Assembly: GCA_025056745.1 (NCBI GenBank)
Contig: JANWVQ010000056.1
Coordinates: 1 to 46,030 of the forward strand
DNA: 46,030 bases
Source of the DNA: Ignavibacterium sp.
GTDB taxonomy: Bacteria > Bacteroidota > Ignavibacteria > Ignavibacteriales > Ignavibacteriaceae
Direction of reading: 5' to 3'
Each line of letters starts with the position of its first letter. Position 1 is the stretch's first letter. A program made the translations under genes and the position numbers. Below the pieces are notes generated by a model that did not search any database, was not told the DNA's origin, and was given only the letters and a program-made list of their open reading frames with translations. This document shows positions 1 to 7,560 of the stretch, piece by piece.

Positions 1-190
1 ACATTACAAAAGATTGTGCAAAAGCAACCTTCCCAAATCCATCTTGACCAAGTGTTCGTGTTAAATAAGGTATTAATAAAAGAGGCACTATATAATTAAA
101 AAATTGTATTGTAAAAGTATAAATAGAATTTTTTACTAATAGACTATTTTGTAATCTCTTTAAAACTATCTTTGATTTATAGATATGCAT
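1..190 (-). CDS. Wzx-type polysaccharide flippase, N-terminal fragment (runs off the window)
   Basis: Reading the minus strand from an ATG at 190 gives 63 codons with no stop up to the window edge. After a basic start (MHIYKSK, then KRLQNSLLVKNS) comes a hydrophobic segment ending in IPYLTRTLGQDGFGKVAFAQS. That pattern, a first membrane helix followed by R-x-LG-x-x-G-[FY]-G, is typical of the N terminus of O-antigen/teichoic-acid flippases of the MATE-like polysaccharide transporter superfamily. Such proteins move undecaprenyl-linked glycan units across the inner membrane. The gene lies downstream of wecB on the same strand, which fits a surface-glycan locus. Only the first ~63 residues are visible, so the assignment is by N-terminal pattern only. 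Confidence 0.7.
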   Translation of the reverse strand, partial: MHIYKSKIVLKRLQNSLLVKNSIYTFTIQFFNYIVPLLLIPYLTRTLGQDGFGKVAFAQSFVM

Positions 191-345
191 TAAAAACGAA
201 TATTAACAAAAAAAATTCTTATTTCAAGTTAGAATTTAGAAAATATTAAATTTTTTGATATTTATTAAATCAAGTAAAAACAATTTTTTTTTTAGAAATT
301 ATGAATGAATTTTAGTAGTAACCCCTCGTTAATAAAAGACATTGA

Positions 346-1473
346 TCATAATTTAATAACTATACTATCTAATTTATTAATTCTATTTGTTATCAATATC
401 CTCATCAAAAACTCACAAACCCTCTCCCCAGCCTTTCCATCCCACTTTTCAGGTATTTTACCAATTTTTATTTCACCATTTAATCTTTGATTTATAATAT
501 CCTTGACTATTTCAAGATTAGTTCCTGCAAGGGTGTTTGTACCTTCTTCAACTGTTATAGGTCGCTCTGTGTTATTACGAATGGTGATACATTGTACTCC
601 AAGAAAAGTAGTCTCTTCTTGAATTCCACCACTATCCGTTAAAACTAATTTTGCATTCTTTAGTAGAGATAAGAAATCTATATATCCAATTGGCTCTGTT
701 AATATAACATCTGAATTAACATTAATACCAAATTTCTCAATGTTGTTTCTTGTCCTTGGATGAATTGGAAATACAATTTTTGTCGTTTTAGAAAAACTTT
801 GAAGTAAATTAAAAAATTCTTCTAAGAACTCTTGTGAATCTACATTAGATGGTCTATGCATTGTAACTAAAATAAAATCTTTGCCTATTAAATCTAATTC
901 TTTCAATATTTCTGAGTTATCAGCTTCTTTGAGAAATGTTATTAAACTATCAATCATTACATTACCGACAAAAAATATTTTACTTTCATCTACTCCTTCT
1001 CTTTTAAGATTTTCTATTCCACTCTTTTCTGTAACAAAAAGATAATCTGAAATTCTATCAGTTAAAATTCTATTTATTTCCTCTGGCATAGTCATATCAA
1101 AGCTTCGCAAACCAGCTTCTACGTGTGCTATTTTTATTCCCAATTTGGCAGCGACAATACTGCAAGCTAATGTTGAATTAACATCACCATATACAATAAC
1201 AAGATCAGGTTTTTCATTAATCGCAACTTTTTCAAACTCAATCATTATCTTTGCTGTTTGTTCTGCCTGTGAGCCACTACCAACACCTAAATAAAAATCT
1301 GGTTCTGAAAGACCAAACTGCTCAAAGAAGATTTTCGACATATTATCATCGTAATGCTGGCCAGTATGACAAATCAAGTGTTTAACTTCAGGATAGTTTT
1401 TAATAAACTCCTTGTGTATAGGGGCCATCTTCATAAAATTCGGTCGTGCACCAACTATAGATATTATTTTCAT
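346..1473 (-). CDS. wecB: UDP-N-acetylglucosamine 2-epimerase (non-hydrolysing)
   Basis: This 375-aa protein matches the usual family length and interconverts UDP-GlcNAc and UDP-ManNAc in the cytoplasm, feeding ManNAc-type sugars into surface polysaccharide. Visible family motifs are the N-terminal GARPNFMK (8-15), CHTGQHYD (35-42), GDVNST (96-101), HVEAGLRSFD (117-126), PEEINR (130-135), MHRPSN (205-210), HPR (238-240), TDSGGIQEE (279-287), RNNTERPIT (299-307) and EGTN (310-313). Together these form the two-domain GT-B-like active site. The ATG lacks an obvious ribosome-binding site. A promoter match lies about 110 bases upstream (1590-1620). The next gene on the strand is the truncated flippase. 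Confidence 0.95.
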   Translation of the reverse strand: MKIISIVGARPNFMKMAPIHKEFIKNYPEVKHLICHTGQHYDDNMSKIFFEQFGLSEPDFYLGVGSGSQAEQTAKIMIEFEKVAINEKPDLVIVYGDVNSTLACSIVAAKLGIKIAHVEAGLRSFDMTMPEEINRILTDRISDYLFVTEKSGIENLKREGVDESKIFFVGNVMIDSLITFLKEADNSEILKELDLIGKDFILVTMHRPSNVDSQEFLEEFFNLLQSFSKTTKIVFPIHPRTRNNIEKFGINVNSDVILTEPIGYIDFLSLLKNAKLVLTDSGGIQEETTFLGVQCITIRNNTERPITVEEGTNTLAGTNLEIVKDIINQRLNGEIKIGKIPEKWDGKAGERVCEFLMRILITNRINKLDSIVIKL

Positions 1474-1589
1474 ATAATAGTTAATAAAATTTTATTTAAC
1501 TTTTTGCCTACTCACAGCTTCGCCACTTCAGTCACATTGCTGAATTATTCAAATTAATATTTAGGACTCACAATCAAAATTTGCAGAAT

Positions 1590-1620
1590 CAAATATACTG
1601 AATTAAATCTAAACCTTCAA
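1590..1620 (-). promoter_or_regulatory. Candidate promoter for wecB (TTGAAG-N17-TATATTTG)
   Basis: On the minus strand TTGAAG (1620-1615) is followed after exactly 17 bases by TATATTTG (1597-1590). This fits the Bacteroidota-type consensus (TTG near -33, TAnnTTTG near -7). It would give a leader of about 110 bases before wecB. Such motifs arise by chance in AT-rich DNA. The support is the spacing and the similar sites upstream of sufB and the aldehyde dehydrogenase. Confidence 0.4.
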
Positions 1621-1740
1621 AAAAAATTAATGTTAATTTTCTAAGTTGTGATGAAATTCATAGGAGGAGTAAGAAAAATGAAGAATTTATAATCAACAAT
1701 AAATAATTAAAAAGTCATTGAGCATTTAACATTATCACAT

Positions 1741-2529
1741 CTATTTGCTTAGTAAAATAACCAATGCAGAGTCGTAATTTTCAAAAGGAATTACGATTTC
1801 AAATAATCTATCATTTCTGTTCTTTAAATTGAAATCTTCACTGAACCAAGCTTCAGCTAATATTTCTTCACCTTCAGTTGGATATTCCTTGCCATTTAAG
1901 TGATCATTTACGTACGACAAATTACTTACATTGCTATTAATTCTTATAAACTTATATTTGAAGAATTTATTAATAACAGTCCATTTAATTTTTTTATCTT
2001 TAATAAAAATACTTGCAGTCGGATGTTGCCCTATTTCAGAATATCTAATTGCTGCTGAAGTTAAAGATACATTAAAATACTGAGATAGATCTTTTAACAA
2101 TTTATAATTGAATTTTTTTCCTTTTGTGAAATTAACGAACCAATCTGTATGCATTAATAATTCAGCAGCAAAATCATTAGCATTTTTCTCACGTCCGTTT
2201 CTACTATAATTTCCAAATATATCGTCATACTTACAAGTATAAGAAAGCTTATCATTAACCTGAAATCCTCTTTCATTATAAAAATGCCCTAACTCGTGTG
2301 CAATAGTAAATCTTTTTCTTGTTTCCAACTTGATATCTTTACTTATAGTTATAACAGCAACACCACTACTTATAACAATTTTTCCGAGTGCAGATTTCAA
2401 ATAGTCATAAATTATTTTTACGCTATCAGTATTAGCTATTTCATCGAAATCAATTTCATCTGGAGATTTAAAATTAAATCTTTTAATCACTTTAACTGCA
2501 TTTGCAACTGCTAAATTGTTTTTTTCCAT
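1741..2529 (-). CDS. ImmA/IrrE-family (M78) zinc metallo-endopeptidase
   Basis: This 262-aa protein carries the zinc-binding HELGH at residues 78-82 in the context RFTIAHELGHFYNE. The third ligand motif is ANDFAAELLMH, with Glu123. Both are hallmarks of peptidase family M78. Relatives such as ImmA of ICEBs1 and deinococcal IrrE cut a partner repressor and so switch on mobile-element or stress genes. The ATG follows a GGGG ribosome-binding site. Here the upstream neighbours are a small charged protein and a sigma-factor-like protein rather than the usual XRE-type repressor. The C-terminal ~110 residues are divergent and may recognise the substrate. No membrane segment is seen. Confidence 0.85.
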   Translation of the reverse strand: MEKNNLAVANAVKVIKRFNFKSPDEIDFDEIANTDSVKIIYDYLKSALGKIVISSGVAVITISKDIKLETRKRFTIAHELGHFYNERGFQVNDKLSYTCKYDDIFGNYSRNGREKNANDFAAELLMHTDWFVNFTKGKKFNYKLLKDLSQYFNVSLTSAAIRYSEIGQHPTASIFIKDKKIKWTVINKFFKYKFIRINSNVSNLSYVNDHLNGKEYPTEGEEILAEAWFSEDFNLKNRNDRLFEIVIPFENYDSALVILLSK

Positions 2530-2595
2530 TTATCCCCTTTTAATATTAAAATATTTGTAATGTGCTTATTGTTAAAAGTATCTTTATATCTCACA

Positions 2596-2916
2596 TTAAG
2601 ATTTTTCATTCTTTTTTTCAGCAGAGCCTTTAGAATTTCCTTTTATCAATTCACTTAATAATTTGAGGTCCTTTTCAGTTATTTCAAGATTGCCTTTTTG
2701 ATCACGAGCAGCAAGTAAATATTTATTTCGTTCATCATATTCTAATTCTTTAAGTTTTTTTTCAATGAAAGTATTAACTTTTTTTAATAGATCATTTTTT
2801 AGTTTCTCTATTTTTTCCTCGGTATAACCAGCTGATTTTAAGTATTCCATAATTTCATTTTCATTCATTGAATCTATTTTTCCAAATATAGATTCAAGAT
2901 TAATATTTGTTTTCAT
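2596..2916 (-). CDS. Small charged protein of unknown function between sigma-like and ImmA genes
   Basis: I do not recognise this 106-aa protein. It is rich in Lys and Glu and predicted by eye to be helical: residues ~15-62 could form two helices or a coiled coil (SMNENEIMEYLKSAGYTEEK, then a Lys/Glu-rich stretch). There is a short helix near 78-92 and a polar tail. The ATG has a good ribosome-binding site (AAAGGTG). It lies 40 bases after the sigma-like gene and 66 bases before the ImmA-like peptidase gene on the same strand, so co-transcription is likely. By position it could be an anti-sigma factor or the substrate of the peptidase. That is inference only. Confidence 0.65.
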   Translation of the reverse strand: MKTNINLESIFGKIDSMNENEIMEYLKSAGYTEEKIEKLKNDLLKKVNTFIEKKLKELEYDERNKYLLAARDQKGNLEITEKDLKLLSELIKGNSKGSAEKKNEKS

Positions 2917-2956
2917 AAAACACCTTTTTTATGTGTGTTATTAAATTAGATAAAAA

Positions 2957-3565
2957 CTAATTAGCATTATTAGATGAAATCTTTCTTTTAATTCTTTTTT
3001 TTGAATTATCTACTTCATTGCCAGAAATTTTTAATTTTTTTGAAATATCCTTTCTATTATAGCCTTGTAAAATAAGATCAAATACTTCAATATCTCTATT
3101 ATCACTCAATTTTTTTTTTACTATTTGAATATTTTCTTTAACTTCATAATCTTTTTGAATATCAATATCGCTGACAAAATCAACTCCATAATTTTCTTCC
3201 TCATCATTTCCATCATCAGTAATATTTAGAGATTCTCTCAATACAAGATATTTGTTTTTATTAGGATTAAAATAATCTAATAAATACCACTCAAGAATTT
3301 TATTAAACCCTCTACAAAATGTTTTGTAATTTGTTAAATCTATTTCCCTTCGACCCTGTAAAATCAAGAATATGACCTCACTTATAATGTCCTCTGGTTG
3401 TAAATCATTAGAGATATTTTTCTCTGAATCGAAAACCATAGAACATTTCAAAAGGGTTTTTTCATAATTTTCATTGATGAAGGTGGTTAAATAATCGTGT
3501 AATTTACAGACATCCTCCTTATTGTAAACAGACCGTTGTTTTTCATTTTTTCCCAAATTTTTCAT
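2957..3565 (-). CDS. Sigma-70-family (ECF-like) transcription factor
   Basis: This is a 202-aa protein when started at the ATG at 3565. That ATG follows a textbook GGAGGT with 4-base spacing; the longest frame would use a TTG inside that same site. Residues ~53-100 (QPEDIISEVIFLIL followed by FNKILEWYLLDYF) resemble sigma region 2 of extracytoplasmic-function sigma factors. Residues ~155-195 (VFDLILQGYNRKDISKKLKI, then EVDNSKKRIKRKI) form a sigma region 4-like helix-turn-helix. Between them lies an acidic linker (DDGNDEEENY). It is the first gene of a likely three-gene unit with the 106-aa protein and the M78 peptidase. Similarity is weak enough that it could be a sigma-like DNA-binding protein without promoter specificity. 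Confidence 0.7.
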   Translation of the reverse strand: MKNLGKNEKQRSVYNKEDVCKLHDYLTTFINENYEKTLLKCSMVFDSEKNISNDLQPEDIISEVIFLILQGRREIDLTNYKTFCRGFNKILEWYLLDYFNPNKNKYLVLRESLNITDDGNDEEENYGVDFVSDIDIQKDYEVKENIQIVKKKLSDNRDIEVFDLILQGYNRKDISKKLKISGNEVDNSKKRIKRKISSNNAN

Positions 3566-3962
3566 TATGACCTCCAATAAATATTAATATTAAAATTTTA
3601 CTGTGATTTATACTATACCAAAGTATGAAATAACAACTTATCTGACAAATTAAATTTTAATACTAAGTATAAATATTATTTAGCTTTAGCGTTTTACCAG
3701 AAAGGTTATTTTCAAATTGAAATTCAATTAGTCTCAAATATCATTTTTATAAATCTTCAAAATTTATTTGATTTCAGAATGATGTAGATAAATCTCATCT
3801 CCAAAAGGACTTCATATAATCTACAAAATAAATTCATATCATCTTCGGATTCGTAATTTCATTATTCATTTACATACAAATAATATGTCGATATGTCAAT
3901 TCGTGAGCCATTAAGTCACAATATTTCATTTTTTTATAAAAAGAAAAAAATTTTTTTCTAGT

Positions 3963-3984
3963 CGTGGCAAAATCGTTCAAAATT
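3963..3984. repeat. Two 11-bp units related to the 4090-4166 repeat array
   Basis: CGTGGCAAAAT and CGTTCAAAATT stand head to tail with CG at 3963 and 3974, exactly 11 bp apart. They resemble the CGTTACAAAG units further downstream, which suggests a second binding patch for the same factor. Confidence 0.4.
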
Positions 3985-4089
3985 TTCTCTTTAAATAGTA
4001 GAAGGCAATTGGTAAAAACGAATGAATATGATTTCAAACGAAATAGTAAGACAATTAAAATTTAAGGCTATAGATTTTCTATTTATTCT

Positions 4090-4166
4090 CGATAAAAGCT
4101 CGTTACAAAGTCGTTACAAAGCCGTTCTACTCTCGTTCAAGAACGAGAAGGAAACGGTAATTATTC
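4090..4166. repeat. Phased 11-bp direct repeats with an embedded dyad (iteron- or operator-like)
   Basis: Units of 11 bp start at 4090 (CGATAAAAGCT), 4101 (CGTTACAAAGT), 4112 (CGTTACAAAGC), 4123 (CGTTCTACTCT) and 4134 (CGTTCAAGAAC). CG recurs again at 4144, 4155 and 4166. The last part also forms a dyad: TCTCGTTC (4131-4138) pairs with GAACGAGA (4141-4148), and CCGTT (4122-4126) pairs with AACGG (4153-4157). An 11-bp step is about one helical turn, so repeats fall on one DNA face. OmpR/PhoB-type operators and replication iterons have similar layouts. The step is not a multiple of three, which argues against coding pressure as the cause. Confidence 0.6.
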
Positions 4167-4289
4167 GAATCTTAAAATCCCTAATTATTCATAAATCACT
4201 AATAAAACGAGGTCCTCCAGTCCTGATTCACAATTAAACATTTACTTTAATTAACTAACATTTAATAACTAAAATAGGAGGAAAAAACA

Positions 4290-4991
4290 ATGGCACAATT
4301 AAAAAATAAATATTTTGGCGAACTCAAAGGTAAATTAGGTGATGTAGTATTCAGACAGAGAGGTAAAACAAATTATATTACTCAACAACCACGTAAATAT
4401 AATCGCTCTCGAGACCCTGAACATCAAAATCGTATAAACACATTCAGGTTGGCTATAAAATTAGCCTCTGCTGTCAATTCCATCTCAGATTTGAAAGAAA
4501 TTTGGGATGATAAAAGTTATATAGGATCATCAACTTATAATCATTTGGTATCAGTGCTTTACCCAAATCTAAGGAGCGTCGATTCATATTCTTTGGTTAG
4601 AATTACTCCAGAGCGCAGCTTTAGTATTAAAGTAAAGCAGATAGTTATTAGTGAAACCCAACTTGATTTGAATATAGAGCCGTTGAGAGGTAATTCAGGT
4701 ATAAATCCAGATCTTGAGAATAAGGCAAGAATTGTTGGCGTAATTTGGTTATATGACCCAATTTCATCTAATAATCCAAAAGATGAATTCACGAAGTTCG
4801 TTTCAGATTACGTTGATCTCGACATCAACAACAACATTGTTTTTAATTTAAGTTTTAGCTCGAGCACAACAGAGCTGCTTAAATTATATAATCAATGTCG
4901 AATTTACAGCTCACTGATAACGTTCACTAGTGAATTCAGTTTAGTCAGCTTCTCCAACACTTTTTATGCTGATCTAAGCATAAGAAGATAG
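4290..4991 (+). CDS. DUF6266-like protein of unknown function
   Basis: This is a 233-aa protein. The N terminus (KNKYFGELKGKLGDVVFRQR) is followed by a P-R-K-Y-N-R-S-R-D-P-E-H-Q-N-R stretch and a short helix. This recalls the start of DUF6266 proteins of Bacteroidota, in which a G-x-x-G-K-[VL]-G motif precedes a P-x-K and an RT-x-x-Q motif; the match is from memory and loose. The C-terminal ~130 residues look beta-rich. There is no signal peptide or membrane segment. The ATG has a very strong AGGAGG ribosome-binding site. The gene stands alone with a long repeat-bearing leader and its own hairpin terminator (5022-5083), so it is probably transcribed independently. Function unknown. Confidence 0.7.
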   Translation: MAQLKNKYFGELKGKLGDVVFRQRGKTNYITQQPRKYNRSRDPEHQNRINTFRLAIKLASAVNSISDLKEIWDDKSYIGSSTYNHLVSVLYPNLRSVDSYSLVRITPERSFSIKVKQIVISETQLDLNIEPLRGNSGINPDLENKARIVGVIWLYDPISSNNPKDEFTKFVSDYVDLDINNNIVFNLSFSSSTTELLKLYNQCRIYSSLITFTSEFSLVSFSNTFYADLSIRR

Positions 4992-5021
4992 TCTTGAGTA
5001 GATGAGGCTGTAAGTTCATAT

Positions 5022-5083
5022 AAAAACAGTGGTTCTCAACGTTCTTAAGGAATGTGGTTAAGTTGAGAACCACTGGGTTTTTG
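5022..5083 (+). terminator. Rho-independent terminator after the DUF6266-like gene
   Basis: A perfect 14-bp inverted repeat has arms CAGTGGTTCTCAAC (5027-5040) and GTTGAGAACCACTG (5062-5075) around a 21-base loop. It is flanked by AAAAA (5022-5026) and a T run (5078-5082), so it could work in both directions. It lies between convergent genes: the DUF6266-like gene on plus and hepT on minus. The stem is longer than most bacterial terminators. Confidence 0.75.
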
Positions 5084-5149
5084 TTTAATTTATAATGTAG
5101 AATGAATAATTAGCAATTAAAAATTTCATTTAAGAATTAACATTCTATC

Positions 5150-5545
5150 TCAAATCAGGTTTTTTATTTGCTTGACAAAATTTCTGAAATCATCTAAGAA
5201 ATCAAGCATTGAATATAATTTTTTAGGATCAACAGATATATATTCGTGAACTATTATATTTCTTAAACCAACCATTTTTAACAATCTTTCACATATTTCT
5301 TTGCCTATATAATTCTCCTTACACATTAATTCAATACACTCACTATAACTTTTAGCATTTCCAATATTAAATTTTACTACTAAGTGACAACAAATATCAA
5401 TTATAATTTGTATTGATTCAAATAAACCATATCGAAGAATCCATTCAATTTGTATATTATTTATCAAATCATCCACTTTATAATTAATACGGAATTTTTC
5501 TAATTCTTTGATATTTTCTTCAAGTTTATAAAGTCTATCAATCAT
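5150..5545 (-). CDS. hepT: HepT-like HEPN-domain toxin (type VII toxin-antitoxin)
   Basis: This is a 131-aa all-helical HEPN-family protein when started at the ATG at 5545; a longer frame would need a TTG at 5560. The HepT signature R-x4-H-x-Y is present as RNIIVHEY (Arg95, His100, Tyr102). In studied pairs this motif is the RNase active site, and the toxin is neutralised when the cognate MntA adds AMP to a nearby tyrosine. The start overlaps the end of mntA by 8 bases, so translation is probably coupled, with antitoxin made first. Length fits the family. Confidence 0.88.
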   Translation of the reverse strand: MIDRLYKLEENIKELEKFRINYKVDDLINNIQIEWILRYGLFESIQIIIDICCHLVVKFNIGNAKSYSECIELMCKENYIGKEICERLLKMVGLRNIIVHEYISVDPKKLYSMLDFLDDFRNFVKQIKNLI

Positions 5546-5957
5546 TATAAAGTTTACCAAACTTTAAATTTTCAATACGACTTAATAGAGCATTATTCAT
5601 CTTTTCTCTTAAAGGTTGAATATCGAAATAATATAACAATGCTTCCCTTTTGAATTTTATGAATTCTTCTTCATCCTTGATAAAAATTACTTTGTGTTGA
5701 TTAACTATGTTAAAAGCAAAATATGGAAATTTTTTAGGAAGATTATTTAATTCAACCAAATCTATTTTCAACTTAGTAATCTTCTCTAAATCATAAATTA
5801 TTTTACCAATACTCAACAAATCAAATTCACTTTTAGTATAAATTCCAATATCTAAATCACTTAAGTTATGATTATTATTTGACACAAAAGACCCGAATAT
5901 CAATGCAAAAGATATATTCTCGTATTGAAGGAGATAGTTATTAATTTTATCTAACAT
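5538..5957 (-). CDS. mntA: MntA-like minimal nucleotidyltransferase antitoxin
   Basis: This 139-aa protein has the minimal nucleotidyltransferase signature GS-x10-D-x-D: Gly22-Ser23 followed by Asp34-Leu35-Asp36 (the segment NNNHNLSDLDIGIY). It directly precedes and overlaps hepT, the standard order for HEPN/MNT type VII systems. There the nucleotidyltransferase AMPylates and silences the HEPN RNase. All key acidic residues are intact, unlike in the related pseudogene at 42746-43085. No clear promoter is visible in the 70 bases upstream, which consist of degenerate AT-rich repeats. Confidence 0.88.
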   Translation of the reverse strand: MLDKINNYLLQYENISFALIFGSFVSNNNHNLSDLDIGIYTKSEFDLLSIGKIIYDLEKITKLKIDLVELNNLPKKFPYFAFNIVNQHKVIFIKDEEEFIKFKREALLYYFDIQPLREKMNNALLSRIENLKFGKLYND

Positions 5958-6027
5958 AATTTAGAAAATCGACAATTAGAAATTAACAATTGAGAATTCA
6001 TTGAACATCTAACATTCAACATTTAAA
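5958..6027. repeat. Degenerate AT-rich phrase repeat between mntA and the ALDH stop
   Basis: The segment CATTGAACATCTAACATTC (from 5999) closely resembles CATTGAGCATTTAACATTA at 1717-1735. Both lie just beyond the stop codon of a minus-strand gene. Internally it is built of short near-repeats (AATTAGAAATTAACAATTG; AACATCTAACATTCAACATT). Confidence 0.4.
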
Positions 6028-7560
6028 TCAAATTTCGAATTTAATTCCCTGAGCTAATGGGAGTTGAGTTCCATAATTAATAGTATTAGTTTGACGTCTC
6101 ATATAAAATTTCCAAACATCAGACCCTGATTCTCGCCCTCCGCCAGTCTCCTTCTCACCACCAAACGCCCCTCCAATTTCTGCCCCAGATGTCCCAATGT
6201 TTACATTTGCGATACCACAATCTGACCCTTCAGCTGATAAGAAAATTTCTGCCTCTCGTAAATCATTTGTGAATATTGATGACGATAACCCTTGGACAAC
6301 TCCATTTTGTAATTCAATTGCTTTAGTCACATCACCAGAGTATTTAATCAAATATAAAATTGGTGCGAAAGTTTCTTCTTGAACGATTGAATAATGATTT
6401 TCAGCTTCAACAAGTGCTGGTACAACATAAAGCCCAGATTTATATTGCTCACCTTCTAATACTTCTCCACCGAAAATTATTTTACCACCTTCTTCTACAA
6501 CTTTTACCAAAGCATTCTTAAAATCATCAACAGCGCTTTTATCAACCAGCGGGCCAACGTGATTATTTGGATCAAGTGGATTGCCAATTTTCAAACTCTT
6601 GTATGCTTTTACTAATGCTTCTTTAACTTGCTCATAAATTGACTCGTGAATAATTAATCTTCTTGTAGTTGTACATCTTTGACCTGCTGTTCCAACTGCA
6701 CCAAAAACTACAGCTGGTATAGCGAGTTTTAAATCTGCATTGGGAGTGATAATAATTGCATTATTACCACCCAACTCTAAAATTGCTTTTCCAAATCTTT
6801 TTGCAATAACTTCGGCAGCGTGCCTTCCAACTGATGTTGAGCCAGTCACTGAAACTAATGGTATTCTTTTATCATTTAGAATTTTCTCACCGATTGTGGA
6901 ACCTTTTCCAATGATCAGATTAAATATTCCTTCAGGTAAATTATTTTCACGAATTACTTCCTGAACAATATTATGAGTTGCGATAGCACTCAAAGGAACT
7001 TTTGAAGCAGGTTTCCATAAATTCACATCACCGCATACTGCTGCTATCATTGCATTCCAAGACCAAACTGCAACTGGAAAGTTGAAAGCTGAAATAGTGC
7101 ATACAATACCAAGAGGATGATATTGTTCATACATTCTATGATTTGGTCTTTCAGAGTGCATTGTAAAACCATACAGCATTCTCGATTGCCCTACTGCAAA
7201 ATCACAGATATCAATCATCTCTTGAACTTCACCAAGACCTTCTTGTAATGATTTGCCCATCTCGTAAGATACTAATCTGCCCAAGTCTTGTTTATACTTT
7301 CTAAGCTTATCTCCAATTTGTCTAACTATCTCACCTCTTTTTGGAGCAGGAACTTTTCTCCAATATTTGAATGCCTCCTCAGCTGTTTTAATAACATTCT
7401 CATAATCTTCATTTGATGCTTGATAAACTGATGCAATATATTCACCATCAACTGGAGAATAAATTTTCAATTCTCCTTCTGAAGTAGTTTCATTCCATTT
7501 TAATCCAGTTGATGAACCGAAGTTTTTTTCTTTAATTCCGAGGTTTTTTAAGAAATCCAT
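6028..7560 (-). CDS. Aldehyde dehydrogenase, ALDH7 type (alpha-aminoadipic semialdehyde dehydrogenase-like)
   Basis: This 510-aa NAD(P)-dependent aldehyde dehydrogenase has all core residues: SAFNFP with Asn160, KPAS with Lys183, LELGGNN with Glu262, GQRCTT with catalytic Cys296, and EETFAP in the C-terminal half. The segments [20 protein letters not shown] (111-130) and [19 protein letters not shown] are characteristic of the ALDH7 (antiquitin) subfamily, which oxidises aminoadipate semialdehyde in lysine breakdown. Substrate is inferred from subfamily only. The ATG has a GGAG ribosome-binding site. The gene stands alone, with a candidate promoter at 7632-7661. Confidence 0.9.
   Translation of the reverse strand: MDFLKNLGIKEKNFGSSTGLKWNETTSEGELKIYSPVDGEYIASVYQASNEDYENVIKTAEEAFKYWRKVPAPKRGEIVRQIGDKLRKYKQDLGRLVSYEMGKSLQEGLGEVQEMIDICDFAVGQSRMLYGFTMHSERPNHRMYEQYHPLGIVCTISAFNFPVAVWSWNAMIAAVCGDVNLWKPASKVPLSAIATHNIVQEVIRENNLPEGIFNLIIGKGSTIGEKILNDKRIPLVSVTGSTSVGRHAAEVIAKRFGKAILELGGNNAIIITPNADLKLAIPAVVFGAVGTAGQRCTTTRRLIIHESIYEQVKEALVKAYKSLKIGNPLDPNNHVGPLVDKSAVDDFKNALVKVVEEGGKIIFGGEVLEGEQYKSGLYVVPALVEAENHYSIVQEETFAPILYLIKYSGDVTKAIELQNGVVQGLSSSIFTNDLREAEIFLSAEGSDCGIANVNIGTSGAEIGGAFGGEKETGGGRESGSDVWKFYMRRQTNTINYGTQLPLAQGIKFEI

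Larger units (their letters stand above)
3566..4289. other. 724-bp intergenic region between two divergent accessory genes
   Basis: This is an AT-rich gap between the sigma-like gene (minus) and the DUF6266-like gene (plus). It contains phased 11-bp repeats (3963-3984 and 4090-4166) and a dyad at 4122-4157. On the minus strand there is a TTGACA-N17-TATGTA pair (3899-3871) that could be a promoter reading toward the sigma-like gene, leaving a leader of ~300 bases. A 71-codon open frame (4022-4237) lies over the repeats, but I see no coding evidence for it. No RNA gene is recognisable. Confidence 0.5.

Noticed and set aside
305-490. Plus-strand open frame overlapping the end of wecB
   Set aside because: It is antisense to conserved wecB codons and has no domain or ribosome-binding site.
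3871-3899. TTGACA-N17-TATGTA as promoter of the sigma-like gene
   Set aside because: Spacing is good, but it lies ~300 bases from the start codon and the -10 is poor. Kept only as a note in the gap entry.
4022-4237. 71-codon open frame in the leader of the DUF6266-like gene
   Set aside because: No ribosome-binding site, no recognisable protein, and it runs across 11-bp DNA repeats that would be translated in different frames. More likely regulatory DNA.
5027-5075. Inverted-repeat arm CAGTGGTTCTCAAC resembles terminal repeats of eukaryotic hAT/MER5 elements
   Set aside because: The whole structure is only 49 bp, has no 8-bp flanking duplication, and sits where a terminator is expected between convergent genes. 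The resemblance is most likely coincidence.
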